From Lotus japonicus (lineage: Eukaryota > Streptophyta > Magnoliopsida > Fabales > Fabaceae), in NCBI RefSeq assembly GCF_012489685.1, contig NC_080046.1:31527763-31591762 (forward strand): a stretch of 64,000 bases of DNA, written 5' to 3'. Both the position numbers and the translations under genes were made by a program. How positions within the stretch are numbered: position 1 is the first letter of the stretch; the number at the start of each line of letters is the position of its first letter. Positions 24,767 through 34,071 of the stretch are shown here, one piece after another. The notes under the pieces are model-generated. The model was not told the DNA's origin. It searched no databases and saw only the letters and a program-made list of their open reading frames with translations.

Positions 24767-25465
24767 TCAGTACTCCTCCTCCTCCTCATCGCTGCTCGGC
24801 GAGTAGCTCTCCCCACTGCTCTCGGAGTCAGAGTCGGAATCCACCGTAATCATCTCGGTGTCCAGATCCATGACCTCCCTCCTAACTGTCCTGCGCACCG
24901 TCCTAGTCGAGCCGGTCTCCACATCCACCTCTCCTGCAAGAACATCCTCCTCCACCACCCTCATCAAGGGGTCCACACGGTAGCCGTGCGGTGAAGAGAA
25001 AGATAAGAGACGTGAGGCAGATGGGACAACAGACTCCCTCCTCGGCCGCACAAGCCTAGAGGACGACGCCACGTCGGTAGGATCAATGGCAGTAGCAGGA
25101 GGTGGCGCAACAGGTGCAGCAACAGCAGGCTCGATCTCCGCTGGGTCCTCATCATCCGAAGGTGAAGTCGGAGGTGGTGCAGGTGGTCCATGACCAGTGC
25201 CTGGTCCACAGTGAACTGAGGGTGGCATGTCAAAACTCAGCTCCATACGCCGTAGCACTCCTCTCGTCAAGCGTCCTCGCTCATCCGTCCGGTCCTCCAT
25301 GACCCTTCCCCTGTACGTCGCCCGGTGACCAGCAACATCGATCACCCAAGCGGTGGGGGCATCCCTATCCACCAACTCATATCTGATCCCCCCCGAGGGA
25401 GAGACCATCGAGAACCAGTCGGCCATCGACATCTGGCAGCAGGCCGACCGCCCAAACACAAACAT
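24767..25465 (-). CDS. LTR-encoded ORF of unknown function (element B)
   Basis: Unrecognised 232-residue protein in the sense strand of B's LTR. The first ATG is at 25465 (MFVFGRSACCQ...); homology to the solo-LTR protein starts at the internal MSMADWF (ATG at 25432), the likelier start. Residues after it contain SPSGG, GHRATY, GRVMED, GVLRR and PPSVHCGPG blocks shared with 20952-21431, then a Pro/Ala-rich stretch with SDDEDPAE, an Arg-rich middle (RTVRRTVRRE) and a strongly acidic tail (SDSDSESSGE, SSDEEEEEY). Such a layout is compatible with a nucleic-acid- or chromatin-associated protein, but that is speculation. The A/C family keeps the upstream MFVFGRSACCQ region but has lost the rest. 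Confidence 0.65.
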   Translation of the reverse strand: MFVFGRSACCQMSMADWFSMVSPSGGIRYELVDRDAPTAWVIDVAGHRATYRGRVMEDRTDERGRLTRGVLRRMELSFDMPPSVHCGPGTGHGPPAPPPTSPSDDEDPAEIEPAVAAPVAPPPATAIDPTDVASSSRLVRPRRESVVPSASRLLSFSSPHGYRVDPLMRVVEEDVLAGEVDVETGSTRTVRRTVRREVMDLDTEMITVDSDSDSESSGESYSPSSDEEEEEY

Positions 25466-25670
25466 GAAACCAAAGCCAAGGCGCTAGGGTCAACTCACGG
25501 AAATAAGTAGATATACACTCAACATGTGACAGGGTATAGATATATAAGTTGTTATATATACATATAGATAATCCTAGCATGTTATGGCTCTAACAATGCC
25601 TCAATAAATCAAACAGCACACAATCCCAGTCAGAATGAATGTATGCGTGAAATGCAATCATGATCCGGAT

Positions 25671-25899
25671 TTGTGACGCGTTCCCGTTCGCCACAAGTGA
25701 AGCATTCCCGTTCTTCACTATGGATGAACCATTCCCGTTATTCATCCTGGATGAACCATTCCCGTTATTCATCCTTGGTGAACCATTCCCGTTATTCACC
25801 GTATGATGAACCATTCCCGTTATTCATCATTAATGCAGTGGTGAACCATTCCCGTTATTCACCATGAGATGCACAGGTGAACCATTCCGGTTATTCACC
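25671..25899 (-). repeat. Array of eight hairpins with constant loop, LTR B
   Basis: Eight stem-loops with loop core CATTCCCGTT and variable, always complementary arms: TTGTG/CACAA (25671-25696), AGTGAAG/CTTCACT (25696-25719), GGATGAA/TTCATCC (25722-25747 and 25749-25774), GGTGAA/TTCACC (25777-25800, 25840-25863, 25876-25899), TGATGAA/TTCATCA (25804-25829). Spacing is irregular. It lies in the predicted leader RNA upstream (element sense) of the ORF. Confidence 0.85.
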
Positions 25900-25984
25900 C
25901 GATTGATGCAATATGGTTAGCCAAACATCGAATCGTCCTCCCACACAAGTGTTTAGCTCAAACCCAAACTCAAAACAAACCCAA

Positions 25985-26220
25985 GAGTTAGTGTCGGTCA
26001 ATACAACACAACTCGGAGTAAGTGTCGGTCAATACAACACAACTCGGAGTAAGTGTCGGTCAATACAACACAACTCCACCCACCATAGTACACAAGGGTC
26101 TAGTGTCGGTCAATACAACACAGCCCAAGCAACAAGAGCGCTAAGTGTCGGTCAATACAACACAGCTCCAACAGCAAGAGAACCCAAGGGATTAGTGTTG
26201 GTCAATACAACACAACCCCC
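25985..26220 (-). repeat. Second tandem array in LTR B, six copies
   Basis: Six copies of GTGTCGGTCAATACAACACA (starts 25991, 26022, 26053, 26103, 26145, 26195; the last has GTGTTGG). The first three are 31 bp apart, the others 42-50 bp. Each can pair GTGT with ACAC around a constant loop. Confidence 0.85.
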
Positions 26221-27678
26221 ACAACAAGAGTACGTAGAGTACTCGGTGACTTTCAATCATCACCATAGCTCACCTCAGTGGCTTTCCCCAATTCCAATAA
26301 CTCTCCAAACCCACAACAAAAGTCGACTTTTCCCCGTCTTTCGTAAATATTTTCCCCTTTAGTTTCTCCTATGATTATTCGTTAATAAAAATAATTTCGA
26401 TTCAAATTAGTCAGGTTATGAGTTTATTTCTCAAAGTCTAAGTTTCCCAAGTCTTTAGTTTTCAAAGCTCTATCATTCTAAGTTTTCAAAGATCAACCAC
26501 CCCAAAATACATTTCCCGGGGAAAGTCTAAGAATTCCAACATATGGCTAAGTCTCAAACCCCACATTTGGACTTGCCTAGGGTTGTTCATCCAACCCGAA
26601 ACACCAACTTTAACCAGTTCAGAGGTTCCCCACTCCGAAATCGCGTCAAAACGCACAATCCAACAATATCACAACATCACAAGTTATGGAAAAGCATCAT
26701 AACATCAACTCATCATCATAATCAACATCAGATAAAACATAAGTCGAATTTATCGACGCCTATCATGCAGTCATAGCTAATATGTAAGTTGCCCTAACCT
26801 CGAGCTGATCCAGTCTCGTAATCAAAATCTCCTTCACAGGAATACCTTGAAACTCCCAAAGTTCCTTCAACTGAACCTCGGAGAAAAACAAAGCAGAATC
26901 CAAACAATATCGATTAGTTCGATCACAATACAACTCATAAACGATAGACAAAGCATCAAAGCTTCAGAATACAACATTCGAATGCGAAAAGACAAGTTTT
27001 CGAAAACGAAAAACTTCCCCCCCATTGATATAGCCCACGACCAGAAAGGAAAAAGGGCTTCGGCTCTTTTTCTTCGATCAAATCTGTTTACAAGGTAGTT
27101 TTAGGGTAAAACTAAGGCAAAGAAACTGTCGGAACAATTTTCGGACAATCGGATCAAAATACGGCCGTTCAGGGGCATTTTGGTCCAAAATAAAAGCTCA
27201 AAACCTCAGAGTTATCAGTTCGGAAAACAAATTTGACAGCAATGATCCTAACGACATCCGTGACAACAAATCCAAAAGGCACGAAGTCAGATTACGACTT
27301 TTCGACAGTAAAGTTTCGAAATGTGAGACAAAAAGGGTTTTGAATCAGTTTTTCAGATCCTTGACAACTGGATCGCAATCGGCGATTACTGACAGAGGTT
27401 TTAGGCTCTTGGGAACGTAGGGAAGATAACCCAAGCAAGAAATCAGAGAAAACGGACAGTTTTACAAAAAGCACAAAACTGTGAGCACAGAAACGACTTC
27501 AGAAACGCAGTAGAAACAGTAATCAGAGGTAAGAATCATGCTAGTTACCTCAGTACCTCGAAGTAGGGACGAACTGCACGAAGATCGGTCAAGTTTTCAC
27601 GAAAAATCTTCTCCCCCAAGCTCTCCTCAAACTCGCGGCTTTGGATGGTGGGGTAATGGAGATATTTTGAAACTTTGG

Positions 27679-27688
27679 CTATTTATAG
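27679..27688 (-). promoter_or_regulatory. Putative TATA box of LTR B
   Basis: CTATAAATAG on the minus strand, ~690 bp from LTR start 28379; position conserved with the other Tekay-like LTRs here. Confidence 0.6.
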
Positions 27689-28416
27689 GCAGGCGAAATC
27701 GCGGGAAAATGAAAATTTCGCGATTCCGATTTTTGCAGCACGTTCACCGAGGAATTCTAAAAGAGATTCTGGCGTCAGAATTCCAGAACTCAAAACAAAT
27801 CTCAGACGTTTGGGAAAAACGATATCTAAAATCCCAAAAGCGGTGTAAGTTAATCTGTCCCGAAAAACTACTTTTTGCTGTGATGCTCAAACGACAAAAC
27901 TTCCTTCTGAAGAAAGATTGGAAATGTCGAAACAAATCTGGAAACGCGTACGGAAACTTTGTTAGAAGTCCCGAATAGAAAAAGTCTTCATCCATCGCTC
28001 GAAACTAGGGTTTCGAAGCAAAGAATTTAGCGTCGTCGGACTTCCGAAAAGTGAATACTATCGTGCGTACAGTCCAGGGTTCCGAAATTAAACGCTGGTC
28101 GAAGGAAAAATAAAGAGAATCTTTAAATTTTCCAAGGATTCGAAATCTCACTTAAAACGTTGCTCTAAAAGCGAAATTAGGTTATTCTGGACACGCTCGC
28201 CATAAGGCAGGTGTGCAGACGACTCGCACTAATTCCTACAGCGACTACGCAACATTCCTCAAGCAATTCCTGAACTTTCTTCTTCATTAATCTTTCTCAA
28301 ATAGCAGACTCCTGTCACGCTTACACTGATTCTAAGCGTGAGTCGGAAATTAACTTGCTCTGAAAATCCAGGTCTTACAATACTCCCCTCCAAAAAGAAA
28401 GTTTCGTCCTCGAAAC

Positions 28417-28813
28417 TCAGAGTTCTTCAAAAAGTCCGGGGTACAGTTCCTTGATCTTGTCTTCCAATTCCCATGTAGCGTCTCCCGTATCCTTGTTCCA
28501 TATCACCTTTACCAACGCAATCTGCTTTCCCCTCAGCTGTTTCACTCTTCTATCCCCAATACTCACTGGCGGTGTCTCAAAAGTCAGATCATCCTTCAGC
28601 TCAACATTGTCTGGCTCGATTACATGAGTCGGGTCTGGAATGTACTTCCTCAACTGCGACACATGAAATACATCATGAATGTTGGAAAGAAATGGTGGTA
28701 GTGGAATCTGATATGCAACTGGTCCAACACGTCGAGTGATTTGATAAGGCCCAATAAACTTTGGCGTGAGCTTCCTTGACTTAATAGCTCGTCCAACCCC
28801 TGTAGTCTGAGTA
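28417..28813 (-). pseudogene. Integrase C-terminus with chromodomain-like end (element B)
   Basis: Open minus-strand frame from the insertion junction at 28813 to a stop at 28417. It encodes the GPY/F-like region (KFIGPYQITRRVGPVAYQI, PPFLSNIHDVFHVSQLRKY) and a chromodomain-like tail (RVKQLRGKQIALVKVIW, ATWELEDKIKELYP). It is close to the matching part of element C (36270-36672). The upstream pol is absent because element C is inserted here, so it is a fragment even though the frame is intact. Confidence 0.88.
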
Positions 28814-29487
28814 TGTAAGGCCCAAGTTTTAACGCTTTGGATAAGTGAATAAAATAAAAAAGTTATTTGATTAAGATAAATTTGGGAAGGAAAGAGGTTC
28901 AGGAAAAGTCCAAGAATGTATCGAAAAACCGAAAGAGTTATAGCACGACTAACATACGCTTAATCCTAGGTCAAAGGTATTAGTGAATAGTTAATTTACG
29001 TTTTAGGACACGATGGAAACTAATTCCAAAAATCCTCAGAGAAATGTTAGAACTTCTCTTTTCCGTCCTTAAACAACCATTTCGATGCGAAATCCTGGAA
29101 AGTACGAACGTCAAATTCCAATTCTCGGAAGTTTGCCGAAACGGAATCCCTGATAGTTCGAGAAAACCTAAGATCGACAGACGATGAAGACTTTTTCTAT
29201 TCGGAGCTGCAAAAGAAGATTCCACCCGCGTTCTCCTATTTCTCTCGTCAATTCTGATCTTTCTTCAGAAGGAAGTTTTCTCATCCGACGATCACTGCAA
29301 AAAATAGTTTTTCGGGATAAACCGACTTACACCGACTTATGCCGATCTTGGATCTTCTGGTTTAATTCCAAGAATCCTATTTTGAGTTCTGGAATTCTGT
29401 CGCCAGAACCTATCTTAGAATTTACAGAGGAATGCACAGGAAAAATCGGAATCGCGAAATAATCATTTTCCCGCGTTTTCCATTTCC

Positions 29488-29497
29488 TATATATACT
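29488..29497 (+). promoter_or_regulatory. Putative TATA box of LTR C
   Basis: CTATATATAC, 674 bp into the LTR, matching the position in the A, B and solo LTRs. Confidence 0.6.
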
Positions 29498-31084
29498 TTG
29501 AAAAATAGAAAAAACAAAAAAAAACCATCACCTGCACCCATTTTGGCCGTGGCTTTCAAGGAGGAAGGAGGAGAAGAAGAGTTTTTCCGTTTCTTGCCCG
29601 TTTGCTTCACCGATCGTCACTAATCGAAGACCTCGAGGTAGGTAATCTATACTCTCCTTCGAATCGTCGTTTCTGTCCATTTCTCCTGCGACTTTCTGAG
29701 TTCAAAATTTTGAGGTTTTTGAAAAACTGTTCAAATCAGTTGATTTCAGCGTCTAAACTTCTTCCCTGCATGCTCCTGAGCGTGTTCTGCGGATTAGATT
29801 TTGTCAAATGTCGACGAAATGCCGCCGGAATCAATTTCTACCCTAAATACCCATTTTTCGGCAAAGTCGCAACCTTTACGCTCTAATCTATCGACTTGGC
29901 TTAGTGCTAGTAGGATTTGTCGTCATAAACGTCGTTGTGGACGTCCCCATCCAATTTGTTTTTCAAAAATTCAGTTTTGAAATTCTGAGCTAAAAATATT
30001 GACCAAAATACCCCTGCGACAGTTTTAACCCGATAATTTTTCTGAGAGTTTCCCTGGCCTAGATATCGCCTAAGAATACCTAGGAATTGATTTAGATCGA
30101 AGAAAAAGTTCGAAAACCCTATTTTCCATAGTGGCCGAAACCTATTTGCTTGGGTACCGTGTCCAAAAATAATTTTTGGGTCTCTATGACCTGAGCCATT
30201 GCGTAGCTCTTTCAATTGTCGAAATTTTGGCGCCGGTTTCGTGTCATTCCGAGTTCTGTAGCTCGAGTTATGCACGTTTTAGCGAATAAAGTGTTTTTGC
30301 ACAAAACTTGAATCGAGTCAAAACTCATCCATTCGGGGAAAGCCCTTTCATTCGTGCCTAAGTGTTGTACTCTGAAGTTTCTTGAGCTTTGTCTAACTCT
30401 AGTTAGTATTGTTTCGATTATGTCGACTTAATTTGATTGATTTCTGCTTTGTTTGCTCTAAGGTTCGTTTGTGGAAACCTTGGGCTTGACTGAACAAGCT
30501 TGTGAGCGAGACCTGCACCGCGAGACTAGAACAACTCGAGGTTAGGGCAACTTACTTACTAGCTATCTCCTTGTAGGCGTCGATCAATTCGACTGGGTTA
30601 TTGTGTTGATATTGAATATTGCTTGGATATTGTTTATCGCTTTATGGAAAAATGTTTTCTGAGAGGCTTCGGCCGTTTGCTGGTTAATCTAGGATGTGTT
30701 GGAATATGCTGTTTATGCTTATTGATTGCGCTGGTTTAGTTATGCTATTCCACTTATATCTGTGATACTGATGAGTGAGGATAACGGGCAAGTCATGCCG
30801 AATTTTATGAGATTTTTGAGAGAGTTCGAAAGGACGAACGGAGTTCGGACCTTGTTATGTTTTAATGGATCGAGACCTTCTCAAGGAATTGTTTGGGATT
30901 ATGGGATCCCTGAAACTTATAGGAAGTATTATAAGATTAAAAGAAACCTATTTTCTCAAGGAAAACTCATAAGACATTAATCAATCTCTAAAACCATTGA
31001 ATAATGGTAACAACCTTAGATAAGAGCTTGGAGCTTGAATATTAGTTTGAAAGATGAGAAGGGTCGCCGAGTCCAAGTTTAGAA

Positions 31085-31262
31085 GAAACTTACAAGTTTC
31101 CGAGTATGTTGATACTCTTTTGCTCGATGAGCAGTTTATTGTTTGACTATCTAAAGTTTAGCCGGAAATTATAAGTTTCCAAGTACTTCGGTACTCTTCG
31201 CTCGATGAGCAGTTTATTGTTTGGCTATCTAAAGTTTAGCCGGGAACTATGAGTTCCAAGTT
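31085..31262 (+). repeat. Structured twin repeat in LTR C
   Basis: Two ~85-95-bp repeats, each with consecutive small hairpins: GAAACTT-AC-AAGTTTC (31085-31100), GAGTAT-GTTG-ATACTC (31102-31117), TGCTC-GAT-GAGCA; then GGAAA/TTTCC (31164-31180), AGTAC-TTCG-GTACT (31182-31195), and GGAAC-TATGA-GTTCC (31243-31257). Equivalent hairpins differ in sequence but keep pairing. Related copies at 22090-22290 and ~3165-3330. Confidence 0.75.
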
Positions 31263-31311
31263 CATTCTTTCTTCTTTTGATTAATTCATTTTGTCGCATA
31301 ATCGACATTAT

Positions 31312-31740
31312 CTTCGGCTTAACGGGCGCGAATCCTTATGTTCACCCCGACGGGTTGGACCGATTCGGCAATAATCGTTTGACACGCGTGAATCCTTATA
31401 TTCAATCCGAGGGATTGGATCGATTCGGCGGTAGTCACTCGGGCACGCGTGAATCCTTATATTCAATCCGATGGATTGGATCGATTCAGCCATCGCCATA
31501 TAAACTCGCGTGAGTCCGTGAGTTCAATCCGAGGGATTGGACCGATTCAGCGATAATATTTCGACACGCGCGGATCCTTATATTCAATCCGAGGGATTGG
31601 ATCGATTCGGCGATAGTCATTAGACGCGCGCAACGTCCGTATGTTCGACTCTAATGAGAGAACCGACTTGGCGTTGTCATTTACTGCGTGTGCGAGTCCT
31701 TGTGTTCGACCCAATGGGTTGGATCGACTTGACATGCCTA
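31312..31740 (+). repeat. ~60-bp hairpin minisatellite in LTR C
   Basis: About seven units. Hairpins include CAATCC-GAG-GGATTG (31403-31417, 31525-31539, 31585-31599), CAATCC-GAT-GGATTG (31464-31478), CGACCC-AAT-GGGTTG (31707-31721, one G-U wobble in RNA) and CTCT-AATG-AGAG (31649-31660). Confidence 0.8.
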
Positions 31741-32665
31741 TTTTTGGGATCAACGTTTGAATTGACATTGCATGCATACATGCGCCCAATATGGAATTGT
31801 TGAGATAATGCTTATTGTATTGTTGAGATATTATTCATTGAATTGTTATTAGAGCCTTGATAACATGCTAAGTATATACCTTAGGGTAGGCAATACAGAA
31901 CATATAAATATATATATATACAACATATATATATACATACCCCCTTATTCTTCACATGCTGTTTGTATTATCTACTATATTCCGTGAGTTGACCCTAGCG
32001 CCGTGGCTTTGTTTGTATGTTTGTGTTTGGGCGGTCGGCCTGCTGCCAGACGTTCAACAGATGATTCAAGAAGGTTCGTCGTTCGGGGAGGACCCGGAGC
32101 GAAATGACTACTACTGAGCCTTCGACGTGGACCCGGACTTCATGGAAGATCAGATGAGGGTCGAAGATAGTGGTGTAGGATATGGGTGGTTAGAGTTACT
32201 GATTTTGGTTGTCATGGTCATAGCTCTGATTCATCAGTTGTATTTTGGGGCAGGGTAGGTTTCCGACTATTAGCTTTTTGTGTGATTCTCTTCCATGAGG
32301 ATCACAGGGAGTTTGTCGGGCGTAGGAAGTCTTTTGGAAGCCGTTTTGGGCTGACTTACTTTTCGGAGGACTGTATTTATAAAACTTATGACTCAATTTA
32401 TGAGTCGCACTTGTTTGCCGTTGGGCAATACTTTTAGTTACTTGATGTTACTTTCCGTCACTTGAGGACACTCGTGACGATGTTTTTAGTTACAGCAAGG
32501 GTGTGCTTGTATTGTATATTAATCGCTGTTAATCGCGATTGGGATGAGACCTGATTTCGACAGGTCTTTTTATTTAAACAAAAGAAAAAAAAAATACCTG
32601 CTTTTCCGCTTTATTTTATTCTTGAGTTACTAAAGTGACGCCACCGAAATCGGGGTGTTACATTG

Positions 32666-32677
32666 TGGTATCAGAGC
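32666..32677 (+). other. Primer binding site, element C
   Basis: TGGTATCAGAGC, complementary to initiator tRNA-Met, 3 bp after the LTR end. Confidence 0.94.
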
Positions 32678-32820
32678 TTAGTCGAGTCTTTTGGGAGCCG
32701 TGGGAAATAGGTCTTCTGTGCTAGGTTGTGTGACTCTGCAAAGAGTAAAAATTGATTGTCTGCCAAGCGATTTTTCGCTTAGAATTGATTGAAGTTAGTA
32801 CTTAATCATATTGTATAGTT

Positions 32821-34071
32821 ATGCTAGATGCTATCTTATGGTTAGTACTAACTGTTTGTTTAACTAAACAGAACATGGAGAACATGAACCAACTCGCTGG
32901 GGCAATGACTGCTATGGCCCAGGCAATGACAAATCAAACTGCGGAGAACGCTCAGTTGCGTGCTGACAAAGCTGAACGTGAGCGACATAAGCGTGAGAGG
33001 GAGGTAGCCCTGGACCAGAATAGGGGATTGAATGATTTTAGAAGGCAGGATCCACCCAAGTTCACAGGTGGGACTGACCCGGACAATGCGGATCTATGGA
33101 TCCAAGAGATTGAGAAGATTTTCGAAGTACTACAGACTAGTGAAGGGGCCAAGGTGGGCCTGGCAACTTATCTGCTGCGGGGCGATGCTGAGTACTGGTG
33201 GAGGGGTACCAGAGGAATGATGGAAGCAAATAATGTGGAAGTGAACTGGGCTTCATTTCGTGCTGCTTTTCTGGAGAAGTATTTTCCAGATAGTGCTCGT
33301 GACGAGCGTGAGGCACAGTTTCTGACTCTTCGTCAGGGTAGCATGTCCATTCCGGAATATGCTGCTAAGCTGGAATCGTTGGCCAAACACTTTCGATTCT
33401 TCCGCAATGGGGTTGATGAACCCTACATGTGCAAACGCTTTGTGAATGGGCTGAGGCCTGACATTGAGGACTCAGTGAAACCGTTGGGAATCATGCGCTT
33501 CCAGTCCTTGGTTGAGAAAGCCACAGAAGTGGAGTTAATGAAGAACAAGAGGTTGAATCGTGCTGGAACTGGAGGACCAGTAAGGTCAGGTCCTCAGAAC
33601 TATAAAGGAAGAGGTAAATTCCAACAGAAGAAGCCGTATCAACGCCCTTTGAGGGAAGGTTTTACCTCGGGGCAGTATAAGCCCATAAATGCTACCGGAG
33701 GAACAGGAAACAAGACTTCGGGCCAAGGAGTAACGTGTTACAGGTGCAAGAAGGTGGGGCACTACTCTAACAAGTGTCCAGACGGGGGACCTCTATGTTT
33801 CAATTGCAACCGTCCGGGGCATCAAGCCAAGGATTGCAATGTAACCAGGGTTGAGCCATCTGTGCCTACGGTGAGAGGAAGACATCCTGCTGCACGGGGA
33901 GGAGTCTATGTCTCGTGCGGCGAGGGAGCTGGTAGACTAGTCAGAGGAGAGCACACGAACGATGGTAACCTTCTAACTATTCCTTCTCATTCTAGGATAA
34001 CATGCTTTATTACTCTCGTAGAACGTGCAACACACCTAACTTGCCTTTACTGTCAAGCTTTGACTTTATAG
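32821..34071 (+). CDS. gag: Retrotransposon Gag with two zinc knuckles (element C)
   Basis: 416 codons; same protein as 337-1587 apart from one Arg/Leu difference near residue 120. Capsid-like region at ~70-250 and CCHC knuckles at ~306-319 and ~326-339. The likely functional start is ATG at 32875 (Met-Glu-Asn-Met). After the knuckles the frame enters protease-like sequence whose active-site triplet is missing, then stops. Gag is therefore the only intact product, and it is preserved in both copies. Confidence 0.9.
   Translation: MLDAILWLVLTVCLTKQNMENMNQLAGAMTAMAQAMTNQTAENAQLRADKAERERHKREREVALDQNRGLNDFRRQDPPKFTGGTDPDNADLWIQEIEKIFEVLQTSEGAKVGLATYLLRGDAEYWWRGTRGMMEANNVEVNWASFRAAFLEKYFPDSARDEREAQFLTLRQGSMSIPEYAAKLESLAKHFRFFRNGVDEPYMCKRFVNGLRPDIEDSVKPLGIMRFQSLVEKATEVELMKNKRLNRAGTGGPVRSGPQNYKGRGKFQQKKPYQRPLREGFTSGQYKPINATGGTGNKTSGQGVTCYRCKKVGHYSNKCPDGGPLCFNCNRPGHQAKDCNVTRVEPSVPTVRGRHPAARGGVYVSCGEGAGRLVRGEHTNDGNLLTIPSHSRITCFITLVERATHLTCLYCQALTL

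Larger units (their letters stand above)
20329..28813 (-). mobile_element. Tekay-like element B, 3' part (minus strand)
   Basis: Holds the 3' LTR and integrase C-terminus of a minus-strand chromovirus. The LTR runs from TGTAAGACCTGG (28379) to the CA end at 20329 and is split by a solo LTR at 20470-24419; without that it is about 4.1 kb. A polypurine tract (GGAGGGGAGTA on the minus strand, ~28380-28392) sits at the LTR edge. The body of the element is missing because element C inserted at 28814 and the assembly gap follows. Left flank TTAAG (20324-20328) would be its target duplication. Confidence 0.85.
28814..32662 (+). repeat. 5' LTR of element C (3849 bp)
   Basis: TGTAAGGCCC...GGGTGTTACA. 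Near-perfect inverted copy of 1746-5595. Order: U3, TATA (29488-29497), long leader with the structured twin repeat (31085-31262), hairpin minisatellite (31312-31740), TA-rich tract (~31908-31935), ORF remnant (~31984-32190), then a conserved tail ending at the PBS. Confidence 0.93.

Noticed and set aside
25985..26220. CRISPR-like array of repeats and spacers in LTR B
   Set aside because: Plant nuclear DNA inside a retrotransposon; spacing irregular and spacers are related drifted sequence.
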